DNA from: an uncultured Porphyromonadaceae bacterium
Lineage (GTDB): Bacteria > Bacteroidota > Bacteroidia > Bacteroidales > Barnesiellaceae_A
Reading direction: 5' to 3'
Length of the DNA stretch: 64,000 nt
Assembly: GCA_900538705.1 (NCBI GenBank)
Contig: UPZG01000004.1
Coordinates: forward strand, 62,001-126,000
In this document: in pieces, positions 33,156 through 42,253 of the stretch
Layout: every line of letters starts with the position of its first letter
Position numbering within the stretch: the first letter of the stretch is position 1
The notes under the pieces: model-generated
The model's input: the letters and a program-made list of their open reading frames with translations, nothing else
The model's database searches: none
Told to the model about the DNA's origin: nothing
Made by a program: the position numbers and the translations under genes

Positions 33156-34421
33156 ATGTATGCACTGGTAGATTGTAACAACTTTTTTGTTTCGTGTGAG
33201 CGCATCTTCAATCCGGCGCTCAATGGCCGTCCTGTTGTAGTACTAAGCGGTAATGATGGTTGTGTCATAGCTCGTAGTAATGAGGCCAAGGCATTAGGTA
33301 TAGCCATGGGGCAACCGGCGTTTGAGTTGCGAGAGCTTTTTGAACGAAATAATGTGGCTATATATTCGTCTAATCATATATTGTATGGTGATATTTCACG
33401 GCGTATCATGTCTCTTTTGTCGTACTATTCGCCCGATGTAGAGGTGTATAGTATTGATGAGGCTTTCTTGCGTCTCGATGGTGTAGTAGGAGAGGATACA
33501 GCCAGCGAATATGCAAAAAACATTGTAGATGAAATACAACGTTGTATAGGTGTCCCGGTGAGTGTAGGTGTGGCTGCAACCAAGACGTTGGCTAAGATAG
33601 CGTCGCGACGTGCCAAAAAAATGCCCCGTTACAACAGTGTGTGTGCACTTCTGTCGCCCGATCAGATAGCTATTGCCTTGATGGAGTGTTCTGTGGCCGA
33701 TGTGTGGGGGGTAGGAAGGCGTTTGGCTCCTCGTATGATGGCCGATGGTATAGCCACGGCATGGGAGCTTTCACGACGACAAGCCCAAGTATTGCGACGG
33801 TGCTACTCGGTCGAAGTGGAGCGTACGCATGACGAATTGAATGGAATAGTTTGTTATGCCGACGATGAACATCCAGAAGGAAAGCAGTCTCTTACCGTCT
33901 CACGGACTTTCGGACAGGCTTTGATGACGTTTGATGACCTCTACGAAGCTGTAGCGCATTTTACGGCGACAGCTGCTGCCCGATTGAGACGGCAAGCATC
34001 GGCCGCGGCTTCGGTATTGGTTTTTATCAAGGGGAGGCAGCGAGCTACAACTTGTTATGTGGGAGCTCGTGAGCTTCTTTTACCAGTGGCTTCAGATAGT
34101 ACCATAGAGCTCTCGCAATATGCACGCAAGGCTTTGGCTTCGGTCTACAGGCCAGGAGAGGCTTACAGAAAGGCCGGGGTTATATTAGGTGGTATTGTAC
34201 CTCGAGACCATGTACAACTGGGCTTGTACGATACGGTCGATCGCGAGAAGCATCGCAAGCTCATGCAGGTGCTCGATGAGGTAAACTTGCGTTCCGGAAA
34301 GGGAACTTTGCGTTTGGGGGCAGAGGGTAACCGGCGAGTGTGGATGGCCAAACAAGAACACTTATCGCCCTGTTATACGACCGACATCAAAGATATTTTA
34401 GTGGTAAAAGCCAAGGATTGA
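33156..34421 (+). CDS. umuC: Y-family DNA polymerase V catalytic subunit
   Basis: 421 residues from the ATG at 33156 (MYALVDCNNFFVSCERIFNP, the family start; the frame is open upstream into umuD). Error-prone translesion polymerase. Active-site acidic residues appear in LVDCNNFF and in VYSIDEAFL; the steric gate region is FVSCE; thumb and little-finger parts follow (VWGVGRRL, ESLTVSRTFG-like SLTVSRTFGQ). The C-terminal DUF4113 region is present. Forms a umuDC operon, often damage-inducible or plasmid-borne in other bacteria; here chromosomal. Confidence 0.94.
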   Translation: MYALVDCNNFFVSCERIFNPALNGRPVVVLSGNDGCVIARSNEAKALGIAMGQPAFELRELFERNNVAIYSSNHILYGDISRRIMSLLSYYSPDVEVYSIDEAFLRLDGVVGEDTASEYAKNIVDEIQRCIGVPVSVGVAATKTLAKIASRRAKKMPRYNSVCALLSPDQIAIALMECSVADVWGVGRRLAPRMMADGIATAWELSRRQAQVLRRCYSVEVERTHDELNGIVCYADDEHPEGKQSLTVSRTFGQALMTFDDLYEAVAHFTATAAARLRRQASAAASVLVFIKGRQRATTCYVGARELLLPVASDSTIELSQYARKALASVYRPGEAYRKAGVILGGIVPRDHVQLGLYDTVDREKHRKLMQVLDEVNLRSGKGTLRLGAEGNRRVWMAKQEHLSPCYTTDIKDILVVKAKD

Positions 34422-34427
34422 TGCCGA

Positions 34428-35558
34428 TTATCGAAACAGATGCCTTGCAAAAAAACGGTGATACCAGCGATTGCGGTAGTTGTGTATGGTCTCTTCTATG
34501 GCTTTCATGATGCGCTCTTCTGCTTGGTTACACCAGGTCACAAATTCCCGGTTGGGCGTATAATTTTGCATGAGATTGAGCAGCTTATCCATATCGAAGG
34601 TTTTAGATACGATACCTGCACCTACCTTCATGGCGTCATATCCGTTGCATTCTTGTTCTATATGTACGGGCACCATCAATATGGGCTTTTGCAAGTATAT
34701 GGCTTCGCATACCGACTCAAATCCTGCCGTAGTGGCGTAGCCTCCGCAACCAGCCATCAGTTGCAGAAACTTTTCGTCGTTGATGTAATGGAAGGTGAGC
34801 CCCGGTTCATATTCGTAGGTCTCGGGCACATCGGTTTTGTCCCAGAAAAAATGCATTTCAATGTCAGGATGGCGCTTATGCCATTGTTGTACCTCGTCGG
34901 CAAATCCGCTGTTGAGCATATACCCATGTATATAATTCCCCTTGGTACTTTGTGTATTGCGGACAGATTGTCGCAGTAGTGGCGGCACAACTATGATGTC
35001 ACGTTGCGTATCGTCGGGCGCAGCATAGAAAGAGAGGGCAAGTCGCTTAGATGCTCCTATGCTCGTGGCGCGGGTAAAGACGAGGAGCGAGTCGAGTTCG
35101 ACTTTCAACTTGTCGGGGAAATCAAACTTCTTATGTAAGAAGAGGTATTGATGCCCTATGCAGATGATGGGAACTCTCATGGGGTGGAATATATTGGCAA
35201 TCCCCAACATTACATCGTAGAAGTTGATGACAGCATCGGGCTTGTATTGGTTGATGGTTTGACGTAAGAACCGTGCCGTTTGTGAAAACTCGGGCAGTTT
35301 CATCACGTTGTAGATTACGCTGAAAAATACCGACGGTCTTTTGTCCCCGGGATGTGCCACAAAATTAGGACTCTTAAATGATAATATCTTTACATCAGCA
35401 AGACGTGTGTACAGATATTGTGGTATTTTTCGTTGTGGACTTTTCCCTACGAGGCATGCAACAACTTCGTGCCCATGCTTTTGTAGCATCGAGTGCATCT
35501 CAATGGCTTGCATGAAATGCCCGCGCCCTTCGCCTTGAACAACAAACAGAAATTTCAT
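34428..35558 (-). CDS. MurG-like glycosyltransferase family protein
   Basis: 376 residues from the ATG at 35558 (the frame extends 41 codons upstream but MKFLFVVQGEGRGHFMQAIEM is the natural GT-B opening, with the GxGRGH loop). GT-B fold: N-terminal domain with GHEVVACLVGK and DAVINFYDVMLGIAN, C-terminal domain with GCGGYATTAGFESVCEAIYLQKPILMVPV, which matches the nucleotide-sugar binding motif of MurG-type transferases, then HIEQECNGYDAMKVGAGI. Probably acts on the cytoplasmic face on a lipid or surface glycan; acceptor unknown. Confidence 0.84.
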   Translation of the reverse strand: MKFLFVVQGEGRGHFMQAIEMHSMLQKHGHEVVACLVGKSPQRKIPQYLYTRLADVKILSFKSPNFVAHPGDKRPSVFFSVIYNVMKLPEFSQTARFLRQTINQYKPDAVINFYDVMLGIANIFHPMRVPIICIGHQYLFLHKKFDFPDKLKVELDSLLVFTRATSIGASKRLALSFYAAPDDTQRDIIVVPPLLRQSVRNTQSTKGNYIHGYMLNSGFADEVQQWHKRHPDIEMHFFWDKTDVPETYEYEPGLTFHYINDEKFLQLMAGCGGYATTAGFESVCEAIYLQKPILMVPVHIEQECNGYDAMKVGAGIVSKTFDMDKLLNLMQNYTPNREFVTWCNQAEERIMKAIEETIHNYRNRWYHRFFARHLFR

Positions 35559-35732
35559 ATATGTCGTTTGTCTTGGTTCTTTATACAAAGAAAAGAACTT
35601 TTTCGGTGTAATGCAATACTTTGATGCATATAGCCTGAAAAAAGAGTGACGTAGCAAAGTTTTTTGGATTAAGCCAAACAAATTTATTTCTTGTTGTGTT
35701 ATATGTAAATAGTTAAAACGAACGGGGTAAGA

Positions 35733-35763
35733 TTTGCTCTTTCCACCATAAGTCTTATCTTTG
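35733..35763 (+). promoter_or_regulatory. Promoter of the DUF4491 gene
   Basis: TTTG at 35733-35736, 19 bases, TATCTTTG at 35756-35763, about 75 bases before the ATG. Confidence 0.7.
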
Positions 35764-35838
35764 CTACACCATGCAGCAAACGCACTGCCTGATAGGCAGA
35801 GTATGTTATCGCAGTGTTATTTTAATTGTGTATTGAGT

Positions 35839-36153
35839 ATGATATCATTCCTTTCTTCGCACCATCTCATCGGGCTCTTTATAGGGCTGTGTACTTTTCT
35901 TATCATAGGCTTGTTTCATCCTATCACTATAAAAGCCTATTATTATTGGGGGACTCGCTGCTGGTGGATATTTCTTGTATTGGGGATTATAGGTGTTGCC
36001 TTGTCGATAGTAGTTGCCGAGGTTGTATGGTCGGCCTTGCTCGGGGTATTCTCTTTCTCCTCGTTTTGGACTATCAAAGAGCTTTTCGAGCAAGAAGAGC
36101 GGGTAAAAAAAGGATGGTTCCCTAAAAATCCTAATCGTCAATATCCATTCTGA
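35839..36153 (+). CDS. DUF4491 membrane protein
   Basis: 104 residues from the ATG at 35839. Three membrane helices: HLIGLFIGLCTFLIIGLFHP, WWIFLVLGIIGVALSIVVA and VVWSALLGVFSFSSFWTIKEL, ending in the conserved EQEERVKKGWFPKNPNR. This matches the DUF4491 family of Bacteroidota; function unknown. The stop codon lies within a CATTCTGA-TAA-TCAGAATG palindrome (36146-36164) that could act as a weak terminator. Confidence 0.82.
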   Translation: MISFLSSHHLIGLFIGLCTFLIIGLFHPITIKAYYYWGTRCWWIFLVLGIIGVALSIVVAEVVWSALLGVFSFSSFWTIKELFEQEERVKKGWFPKNPNRQYPF

Positions 36154-36217
36154 TAATCAGAATGTTATGCTGATTTTAAAAGCCTATTGTACTTTTTCAG
36201 ATAATATTAGCTTATAA

Positions 36218-36249
36218 TTTGTATTCCTAATAGAAAAAATATATCTTTG
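36218..36249 (+). promoter_or_regulatory. ilvE promoter
   Basis: TTTG at 36218-36221, 20 bases, TATCTTTG at 36242-36249, 21 bases before the ATG. Confidence 0.75.
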
Positions 36250-36270
36250 TAGAACCTAAATTGAAGACTT

Positions 36271-37296
36271 ATGGAACTCGCAAATCTTGATTGGAACAGC
36301 CTCGGTTTCGGATACCTCGATACCGACTATAACGTGCGTTGCTACTACAAAGATGGAAAGTGGGGCTCGCTCGAAGTGACAGATAAGAAAACATTAGACC
36401 TGCACATGGCAGCTACCTGCTTGCATTACGGGCAAGAGTGTTTTGAAGGAATGAAAGCTTTCAGAGGCAAAGACGGTAAAATACGTATCTTCCGTCTGCA
36501 AGCCGGAGCAGAGCGTATGCAAAGCTCTTGCCGCGGTATATTAATGCCCGAGATGCCTATCGAATTATTCAAGGAAGCCGTAAAATTGTGTGTAAAGAAG
36601 AACGAGCGCTTTGTGCCTCCTTACGAATGCGATGCTTCTTTATATATCCGTCCGCTCATCATAGGTACTTCGAGCCAAGTTGGTGTGAAGCCCGCCAAGG
36701 AATATACGTTTGTCGTATTTGTAATGCCTGTAGGCCCTTATTTCAAAGAGGGTATGGTACCTACTCCAATGGTTATCATGCGAGGTTACGACCGTGCAGC
36801 ACCACTCGGAACGGGTAAATATAAAGTAGGTGGTAACTATGCTGCCAGCCTCGTTTCGGGTGAGTTGGCACATGAGGGCGGTTATTCGGCTGCCATATAT
36901 CTCGATGCCAAAGAGAAAAAATATATCGATGAGTGTGGCCCCGCCAATTTCTTCGGTATACGTGACAATACATATATCACGCCTAAGAGTGAGTCAATAT
37001 TGCCCTCTATTACCAATCGTAGTTTGCAAGCGCTTGCCGAGAAGATGGGCTTGAAGGTAGAGTGCCGTCCTGTTCTTGAAGATGAGCTTTCTACGTTTGA
37101 AGAGGCTGCTGCTTGTGGTACTGCCGCTGTAATCAGTCCTATCTCGCGTATCGATGACCCCGTACGCGGCGTGTCATATACTTATACAACCGATGGTACG
37201 GTAGGACCATGGTGTAAAAAGCTCTACGATGAGCTTTGCGCCATACGGAAGGGCGAAGCTCCCGATACATTTGGTTGGAACGAAATTGTAGAATAA
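36271..37296 (+). CDS. ilvE: Branched-chain amino acid aminotransferase
   Basis: 341 residues. PLP enzyme for the final step of leucine, isoleucine and valine synthesis. Fold-type IV marks: HYGQECFEGMKAFRGKDGKI, YIRPLIIGTSSQVGVKPA, the Schiff-base Lys in GTGKYKVGGNYAAS, EKKYIDECGPANFFGI and ACGTAAVISPISRI. Length matches the group II BCATs. Own promoter and terminator. Confidence 0.95.
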   Translation: MELANLDWNSLGFGYLDTDYNVRCYYKDGKWGSLEVTDKKTLDLHMAATCLHYGQECFEGMKAFRGKDGKIRIFRLQAGAERMQSSCRGILMPEMPIELFKEAVKLCVKKNERFVPPYECDASLYIRPLIIGTSSQVGVKPAKEYTFVVFVMPVGPYFKEGMVPTPMVIMRGYDRAAPLGTGKYKVGGNYAASLVSGELAHEGGYSAAIYLDAKEKKYIDECGPANFFGIRDNTYITPKSESILPSITNRSLQALAEKMGLKVECRPVLEDELSTFEEAAACGTAAVISPISRIDDPVRGVSYTYTTDGTVGPWCKKLYDELCAIRKGEAPDTFGWNEIVE

Positions 37297-37310
37297 TCAA
37301 TTTTTCATAC

Positions 37311-37351
37311 CACGGGCCGCTGTCTGTAACGACAGCGGCCCGTGTCTCTTT
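37311..37351 (+). terminator. Strong terminator between ilvE and the HD gene
   Basis: CACGGGCCGCTGTC (37311-37324) pairs perfectly over 14 bp with 37331-37344, then TCTCTTT. It ends only a few bases before the ATG at 37354, so the HD gene must rely on read-through or on the hairpin region itself for its 5' end. Confidence 0.8.
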
Positions 37352-37353
37352 AT

Positions 37354-37911
37354 ATGGATAACAGCAATATAAAAAAGCTCTTCAACAAATACTATCCCGA
37401 GGGTGAACCGCTTACCGAGTTGGTATGGAAGCACAGCAGTCAGGTTGCCGAGCTTGCCGAGAAGTTGGCGGCGCAACACCCGGAGCTTGATATAGACCGT
37501 ACATTTCTCTATGAAGCTGCCATGTTGCACGACATAGGGGTATTTCGTACTCATGCACCTTCTATCTTATGCATGGGTAATGAGCCCTATATGCGTCATG
37601 GCATTATAGGTGCAGAGATTCTGAACGCTGAAGGATTACCTGCGCATGCTCTCGTGTGTGAGCGACATATTGGAGTGGGGTTGACCGTCGACGAAATATT
37701 GAACCAGCATTTGCCCTTGCCGCTACGCGATATGCAACCTGTGACACTTGAGGAGAAGCTGGTGTGTTACGCCGATAATTTCTTCTCCAAGTCGCAACCC
37801 GACCGAATGAAAAGCTTCGATGCAGTGCGTCATTCAATGGCACGTTATGGAGAAGATAATGTGAGAAGGTTTGACAAATTGGCAGCCCTCTTTGGTTCTA
37901 AAATATATTAA
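37354..37911 (+). CDS. HD-domain hydrolase
   Basis: 185 residues from the ATG at 37354 (a GTG at 37342 lies inside the terminator hairpin). HD phosphohydrolase: WKHSSQVAELAEKLA, AAMLHDIGVFRTH with the metal-binding HD pair, MRHGIIGAEIL, CERHIGVGLTVDEI, EEKLVCYADNFFSKS. Similar to the small cytosolic HDIG proteins of Bacteroidota. Substrate, probably a nucleotide or phosphate ester, not defined. Confidence 0.83.
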   Translation: MDNSNIKKLFNKYYPEGEPLTELVWKHSSQVAELAEKLAAQHPELDIDRTFLYEAAMLHDIGVFRTHAPSILCMGNEPYMRHGIIGAEILNAEGLPAHALVCERHIGVGLTVDEILNQHLPLPLRDMQPVTLEEKLVCYADNFFSKSQPDRMKSFDAVRHSMARYGEDNVRRFDKLAALFGSKIY

Positions 37912-37947
37912 AACGGTGCTAATCCCCTTTATCTTGCCGAAAATGTG

Positions 37948-37955
37948 TAATTTTG
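37948..37955 (+). promoter_or_regulatory. -7 box of the lptD-like gene
   Basis: TAATTTTG fits TAnnTTTG, 26 bases before the ATG at 37981; no clear -33 box. Confidence 0.5.
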
Positions 37956-37980
37956 CACCTTATTGACTGTTGCTTGAGCG

Positions 37981-40830
37981 ATGGCAGTGAGAAACAAAAT
38001 ATACATATTATCTGTTATACTGTTATTTAGCCTATTATCGGTAAGGTCGGTTGCATTGTCTTACGAAGGTGAGGGGAGGGTGTCCGACACTGTTACTGAT
38101 TCGCTTACCTTGTCAGCCGATTCTGTAAGACGTTCGGCCATTCGCTCCGTATTACCATCAGATCGTCGGCGCCATCGTACCGACAGTGTGGGACTTGCAG
38201 CTAGTACATCGACCGTAGCCGATACGGTTGCTGCCGATTCGTTAGCCGTACCTATTGACTCAGTCGCTTCCGATAGCCTCAGAAAAGAGAAAAAGCCTTT
38301 TCTGGAGGATATTGTAGATTTTTCGGCACAAGATTCCATGGTATTTTTGGCGGGTAACATGGCTTACATGTATGGTACAAGTGTCGTGAAGTATCAAGAT
38401 ATACAGCTCGATGCCGACCAAATACAGATGAGCCTCGACAGTAGTACCGTATACGCCATGGGGCGTCCCGATAGTTTGGGAGAAATAATAGGCAGTCCCA
38501 TCTACAAAGATGCCAGTGGAGAGTATGAGTCGGAAACGATGCGATACAACTTTAAGAGTAAGAAGGGATTTATTACAAACGTAATAACGCAGCAAGGTGA
38601 AGGATATCTTACCGGCGGTCGCACCAAAAAGATGGAGGAGAATGTTCTCTTTATGGAAAATGGACGTTACACTACGTGCGACAATCACGAGCATCCACAC
38701 TTCTACCTGCAACTGACAAAAGCCAAAGTGCGACCTAAGAAGAATGTCGTGACCGGGCCTGCATATATGGTGCTGGAAGATGTGCCCCTTCCGTTGGCTG
38801 TTCCCTTTGGGTTCTTTCCCTTTACCGACAAATATTCATCGGGTATCATTATGCCCACATTCGGCGATGAAATGACGCGCGGTTTTTACCTTCGTGATGG
38901 TGGCTATTATTTTGCTATTAGCGATTACGTCGACCTGGCTCTTACTGGCGAGATATACACCAAGGGGTCGTGGGGATTGCGAGGACGTTCGGCATATGTC
39001 AAGCGATATAAATTTTCGGGTAGTGTAGATATTAGCTATATAACGACCATAACCGGCGACAAAGGCTTGCCCGACTATTCAAAGCAAAACAACTTCCGTG
39101 TTGCATGGACTCATACACAAGACGCCAAGGCCAGCACCAATTCGTCGTTTTCGGCCAGTGTAAATTTTGCCACCAGTGGTTATACGCGCAATGATATAGG
39201 TTCTTACTACGACCCCAATCAGTTTACGTCTTCAACCTCGAGTTCTTCTATCAACTATACATATAAGTTTCCCAATGCGCCGTTTAGTATTTCGGCAACT
39301 GCCAACATTACTCAACGGACACAAGACTCTACCCTTAATGTATCTTTGCCCAACCTTACTATCTCAATGAGTCAGATACGCCCTTTCAAGCGTAAGAATG
39401 CAACCGGTCCCGAACGTTGGTATGAGAAGATACAGCTCTCGTATAGCGGTAGGTTGCAGAACTCTATAACAGCGAAGCAAAACGAGATATTGAAGAAAAA
39501 TCTTATTAAGGATTGGCGAAACGGCATGAGTCATAGTATTCCTATCTCGGCAACTTTTACACTCTTCAAGTACCTTAACCTTACTGCTTCGGTCAACTTC
39601 AACGACCGTATGTATTCCAACAAGATTTTGCGTGAGTGGGACCCTCAAAGTTCGGCTATCGTCAATGATACGGTCTATGGCTTTTATAATGTATACGACT
39701 TTAATACAGCTGTTAGTTTCCAAACCAAATTGTATGGTTTCTATACGCCCATGAAGTTCTTGGGCGATGCAGTGAAGCAGATACGTCACGTACTTACACC
39801 GTCGGTATCGTTTTCTTATGCTCCCGATTTCAGTAATCCGTTTTGGGGCTTTTATGAAACGTTACAATATACCAATGCCAATGGCCAATTTGTAGAGCAG
39901 AAGTACTCGCCATTCTCGCATGGACTTTTCGGTACGGCACCGCAAGGTGAGCGTGGCTTGATAAGCCTGTCTTTTGCCAATAACCTCGAGATGAAGGTGA
40001 AGAGTGATGCCGACTCTACCGGAGTGAAAAAAATATCGTTGATAGAAAATCTTTCGGTGAGTACAAGTTACAACATGGCAGCCGACTCCTTGCGGTGGTC
40101 TAATATCAATACGAACATGCTAGTAAAACTAACCAAGGGATTTAACCTCAACTTGCAGGCTACATGGGACCCGTATTGTTATCAGCTCAATGAGTATGGC
40201 AACCCGGTACGGGTTGATGTGCTGCGTTCTCAGGCAGGGCGTGGGTGGGCACGTCTGGCAAGTGCAGGTACGTCGTTCTCATACACCTTCAATAATGATA
40301 CTTTTAAGAAAAAAGAAGATAGAGAGACACCGCAAACGGCCGATGAGGAGATGGCCGAAGACCCCTTACAAAACAGTGCAGCTGCTGCCGAGGAAAAAAA
40401 TCGTCGTATGCGGGGCGGAAACAGTGATAGCGATGAGGGTGAGTATGATAGTGACGGATACTATCGCTGGAACGTACCTTGGAGTCTTACACTCAACTAT
40501 TCGGTAAGCTATGCTTATGGCGACTTTAATAAAGAGAAATTGGAGTACAATGGTCGTTTTATACAAAACCTCAGCCTTTCGGGTAACCTTAACCTAACGA
40601 AAGGTTGGTCGTTTAATTTCTCGGCAAGTTACGACTTTACAGCCAAAAAAATCGCCTATATGAGTTGTAACATTACACGTGACTTACACTGTTTTACCAT
40701 GTCGGCAAGTTTTGTACCTGTAGGACCGTACAAGTCTTACAATTTTCACATTGCTGTTAAGTCGTCTCTGTTGCAGGATTTGAAGTACGATAAGCAAAGT
40801 CATGCTTACGATAACTTAGATTGGTATTGA
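37981..40830 (+). CDS. lptD: LPS-assembly protein LptD (OstA-like)
   Basis: 949 residues. Outer-membrane barrel that inserts lipopolysaccharide into the outer leaflet. A signal peptide (about residues 1-25) is followed by a Ser/Thr/Asp-rich low-complexity segment, then an OstA-type periplasmic beta domain (FLAGNMAYMYGTSVVKYQDIQLDADQIQM, with QGEGYLTGG), and a large C-terminal barrel (from about 270) with VPLPLAVPFGFFPFTDKYSSGIIMPTFGDE, typical of the plug-barrel junction in Bacteroidota LptD. A Lys/Glu/Asp-rich loop with many charged residues (about 780-825) is unusual. One base separates its stop from the next gene's ATG. Confidence 0.88.
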   Translation: MAVRNKIYILSVILLFSLLSVRSVALSYEGEGRVSDTVTDSLTLSADSVRRSAIRSVLPSDRRRHRTDSVGLAASTSTVADTVAADSLAVPIDSVASDSLRKEKKPFLEDIVDFSAQDSMVFLAGNMAYMYGTSVVKYQDIQLDADQIQMSLDSSTVYAMGRPDSLGEIIGSPIYKDASGEYESETMRYNFKSKKGFITNVITQQGEGYLTGGRTKKMEENVLFMENGRYTTCDNHEHPHFYLQLTKAKVRPKKNVVTGPAYMVLEDVPLPLAVPFGFFPFTDKYSSGIIMPTFGDEMTRGFYLRDGGYYFAISDYVDLALTGEIYTKGSWGLRGRSAYVKRYKFSGSVDISYITTITGDKGLPDYSKQNNFRVAWTHTQDAKASTNSSFSASVNFATSGYTRNDIGSYYDPNQFTSSTSSSSINYTYKFPNAPFSISATANITQRTQDSTLNVSLPNLTISMSQIRPFKRKNATGPERWYEKIQLSYSGRLQNSITAKQNEILKKNLIKDWRNGMSHSIPISATFTLFKYLNLTASVNFNDRMYSNKILREWDPQSSAIVNDTVYGFYNVYDFNTAVSFQTKLYGFYTPMKFLGDAVKQIRHVLTPSVSFSYAPDFSNPFWGFYETLQYTNANGQFVEQKYSPFSHGLFGTAPQGERGLISLSFANNLEMKVKSDADSTGVKKISLIENLSVSTSYNMAADSLRWSNINTNMLVKLTKGFNLNLQATWDPYCYQLNEYGNPVRVDVLRSQAGRGWARLASAGTSFSYTFNNDTFKKKEDRETPQTADEEMAEDPLQNSAAAAEEKNRRMRGGNSDSDEGEYDSDGYYRWNVPWSLTLNYSVSYAYGDFNKEKLEYNGRFIQNLSLSGNLNLTKGWSFNFSASYDFTAKKIAYMSCNITRDLHCFTMSASFVPVGPYKSYNFHIAVKSSLLQDLKYDKQSHAYDNLDWY

Positions 40831-40831
40831 T

Positions 40832-42250
40832 ATGCTTGCATTGCCCCCTCTCTTTATAGACCGTATGCAAAGACTTTTGCGCGACGATTATGCTGCTTTT
40901 GAACAGGCTGTCGTTGATACAGAGTCGCCTGTAAGCATACGTTTTAATCCTGATAAAAGTGTTATAGATGTTACGGCTTATCCCTCTGTTGCCTGGTCGG
41001 GTGGTGTAGGCTTTTATTTGCCACAACGGCCGGCCTTTACATTCGACCCTTTGTTTCATGCCGGAGTATATTATGTGCAAGAGGCCGCTTCTATGTTTTT
41101 GGGCGAGGTGATAAGGCAATGGATACATCAACCGGTGAGATATCTCGATTTATGTGCTGCTCCCGGTGGAAAGACTACCCATGCGCTCTCGTTACTGCCG
41201 CAGGGCAGTTTGGTCGTTGGCAATGAGTATGTAAGAACTCGTGCTGCAATATTGGCCGAGAATGTTACGAAATGGGGAGCCCCGTTTTCGGTCGTAACCA
41301 ATAATAGTGCGGCCGATTGGGGAGCATATACACATTTCTTCGATGTAGTAGCTACAGACGTACCTTGTTCGGGCGAGGGTATGTTCCGGAAAGACTCCGA
41401 GGCTATTGCTGAGTGGTCACCTGCCGCTGTGACGGCATGTGCTGCAAGGCAACGAGATATATTGAGCGATGTATGGAATGCATTACGCCCTGGTGGGTTG
41501 CTTATATATAGTACTTGTACCTATAATATAGAGGAGAACGAAGCGATGATTGCTTTCCTTGTGGAGCAATATGGCGCCGAGCCGTTGCCTGTAATCATAC
41601 AGCCCGAGTGGGGGATAAGCAGTGCATTACAGGGTGATATGCCTGTATATCGTTTCATGCCGCACCGTACAAAGGGTGAGGGGCTGTTTATGGCCTTGCT
41701 GCGTAAACCTGATGATGTTGTTGCTGACACGTTATCGAGACGCAACAGAAAAGAGAAACTTGCCAAAAAAAGTGGAAAAATGCCTCAAATACCATCCATC
41801 GTCAAGCAGTGGTTGAAGTGTCCCGACGATTATGAGTGGCAGGTTGAGGAGAATACTATAGTAGCATATCCGCGGCCCTATGCCGAAGACATATTACGTA
41901 TGCGTCGAGACTTCCATCTGTTGCAGGCGGGTATAGCTGTGGCAACGGTAAAGGGCAAGGATTATATTCCTACGCATGCCTTGGCTCTTTCGCAGGCTTT
42001 CAATAGTGCAGCATTTCCTCATTATGAGGCTGATTATAGTCAGGCTATATCATATTTGCGACGCGAAGCTATCACTCTCCCTTTGGGTGTACCGACGGGC
42101 TATGTTGTCGTTACATACCGGGGATTCCCTTTAGGATGGGTAAAAAATATAGGTTCTCGTGCCAATAATCTCTATCCGCAAGAGTGGCGAATACGTACGA
42201 CATATACGCCCGAGAATACTCTCGGCATAGATGCTGTACGATTGCCGTAG
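40832..42250 (+). CDS. RsmF/RsmB-like rRNA cytosine-C5 methyltransferase
   Basis: 472 residues. SAM-dependent m5C methyltransferase of the NOL1/NOP2/Sun group acting on rRNA. SAM motif LDLCAAPGGKTTHALSLL, the first catalytic Cys in ATDVPCSGEGMFRKD, the second in IYSTCTYNIEENEAMI. The C-terminal half has the PUA-like extension typical of RsmF (FPLGWVKNIGSRANNLYPQEWRIR). The first ATG follows the lptD stop by one base. Confidence 0.9.
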   Translation: MLALPPLFIDRMQRLLRDDYAAFEQAVVDTESPVSIRFNPDKSVIDVTAYPSVAWSGGVGFYLPQRPAFTFDPLFHAGVYYVQEAASMFLGEVIRQWIHQPVRYLDLCAAPGGKTTHALSLLPQGSLVVGNEYVRTRAAILAENVTKWGAPFSVVTNNSAADWGAYTHFFDVVATDVPCSGEGMFRKDSEAIAEWSPAAVTACAARQRDILSDVWNALRPGGLLIYSTCTYNIEENEAMIAFLVEQYGAEPLPVIIQPEWGISSALQGDMPVYRFMPHRTKGEGLFMALLRKPDDVVADTLSRRNRKEKLAKKSGKMPQIPSIVKQWLKCPDDYEWQVEENTIVAYPRPYAEDILRMRRDFHLLQAGIAVATVKGKDYIPTHALALSQAFNSAAFPHYEADYSQAISYLRREAITLPLGVPTGYVVVTYRGFPLGWVKNIGSRANNLYPQEWRIRTTYTPENTLGIDAVRLP

Positions 42251-42253
42251 CTG

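Noticed and set aside
35845..36141. Minus-strand 98-codon frame over the DUF4491 gene
   Set aside because: Antisense shadow of a well-supported three-helix membrane protein with its own consensus promoter.
36146..36164. Palindrome CATTCTGA-TAA-TCAGAATG as a terminator
   Set aside because: No T-run follows on either strand; kept only as a remark for the DUF4491 gene.
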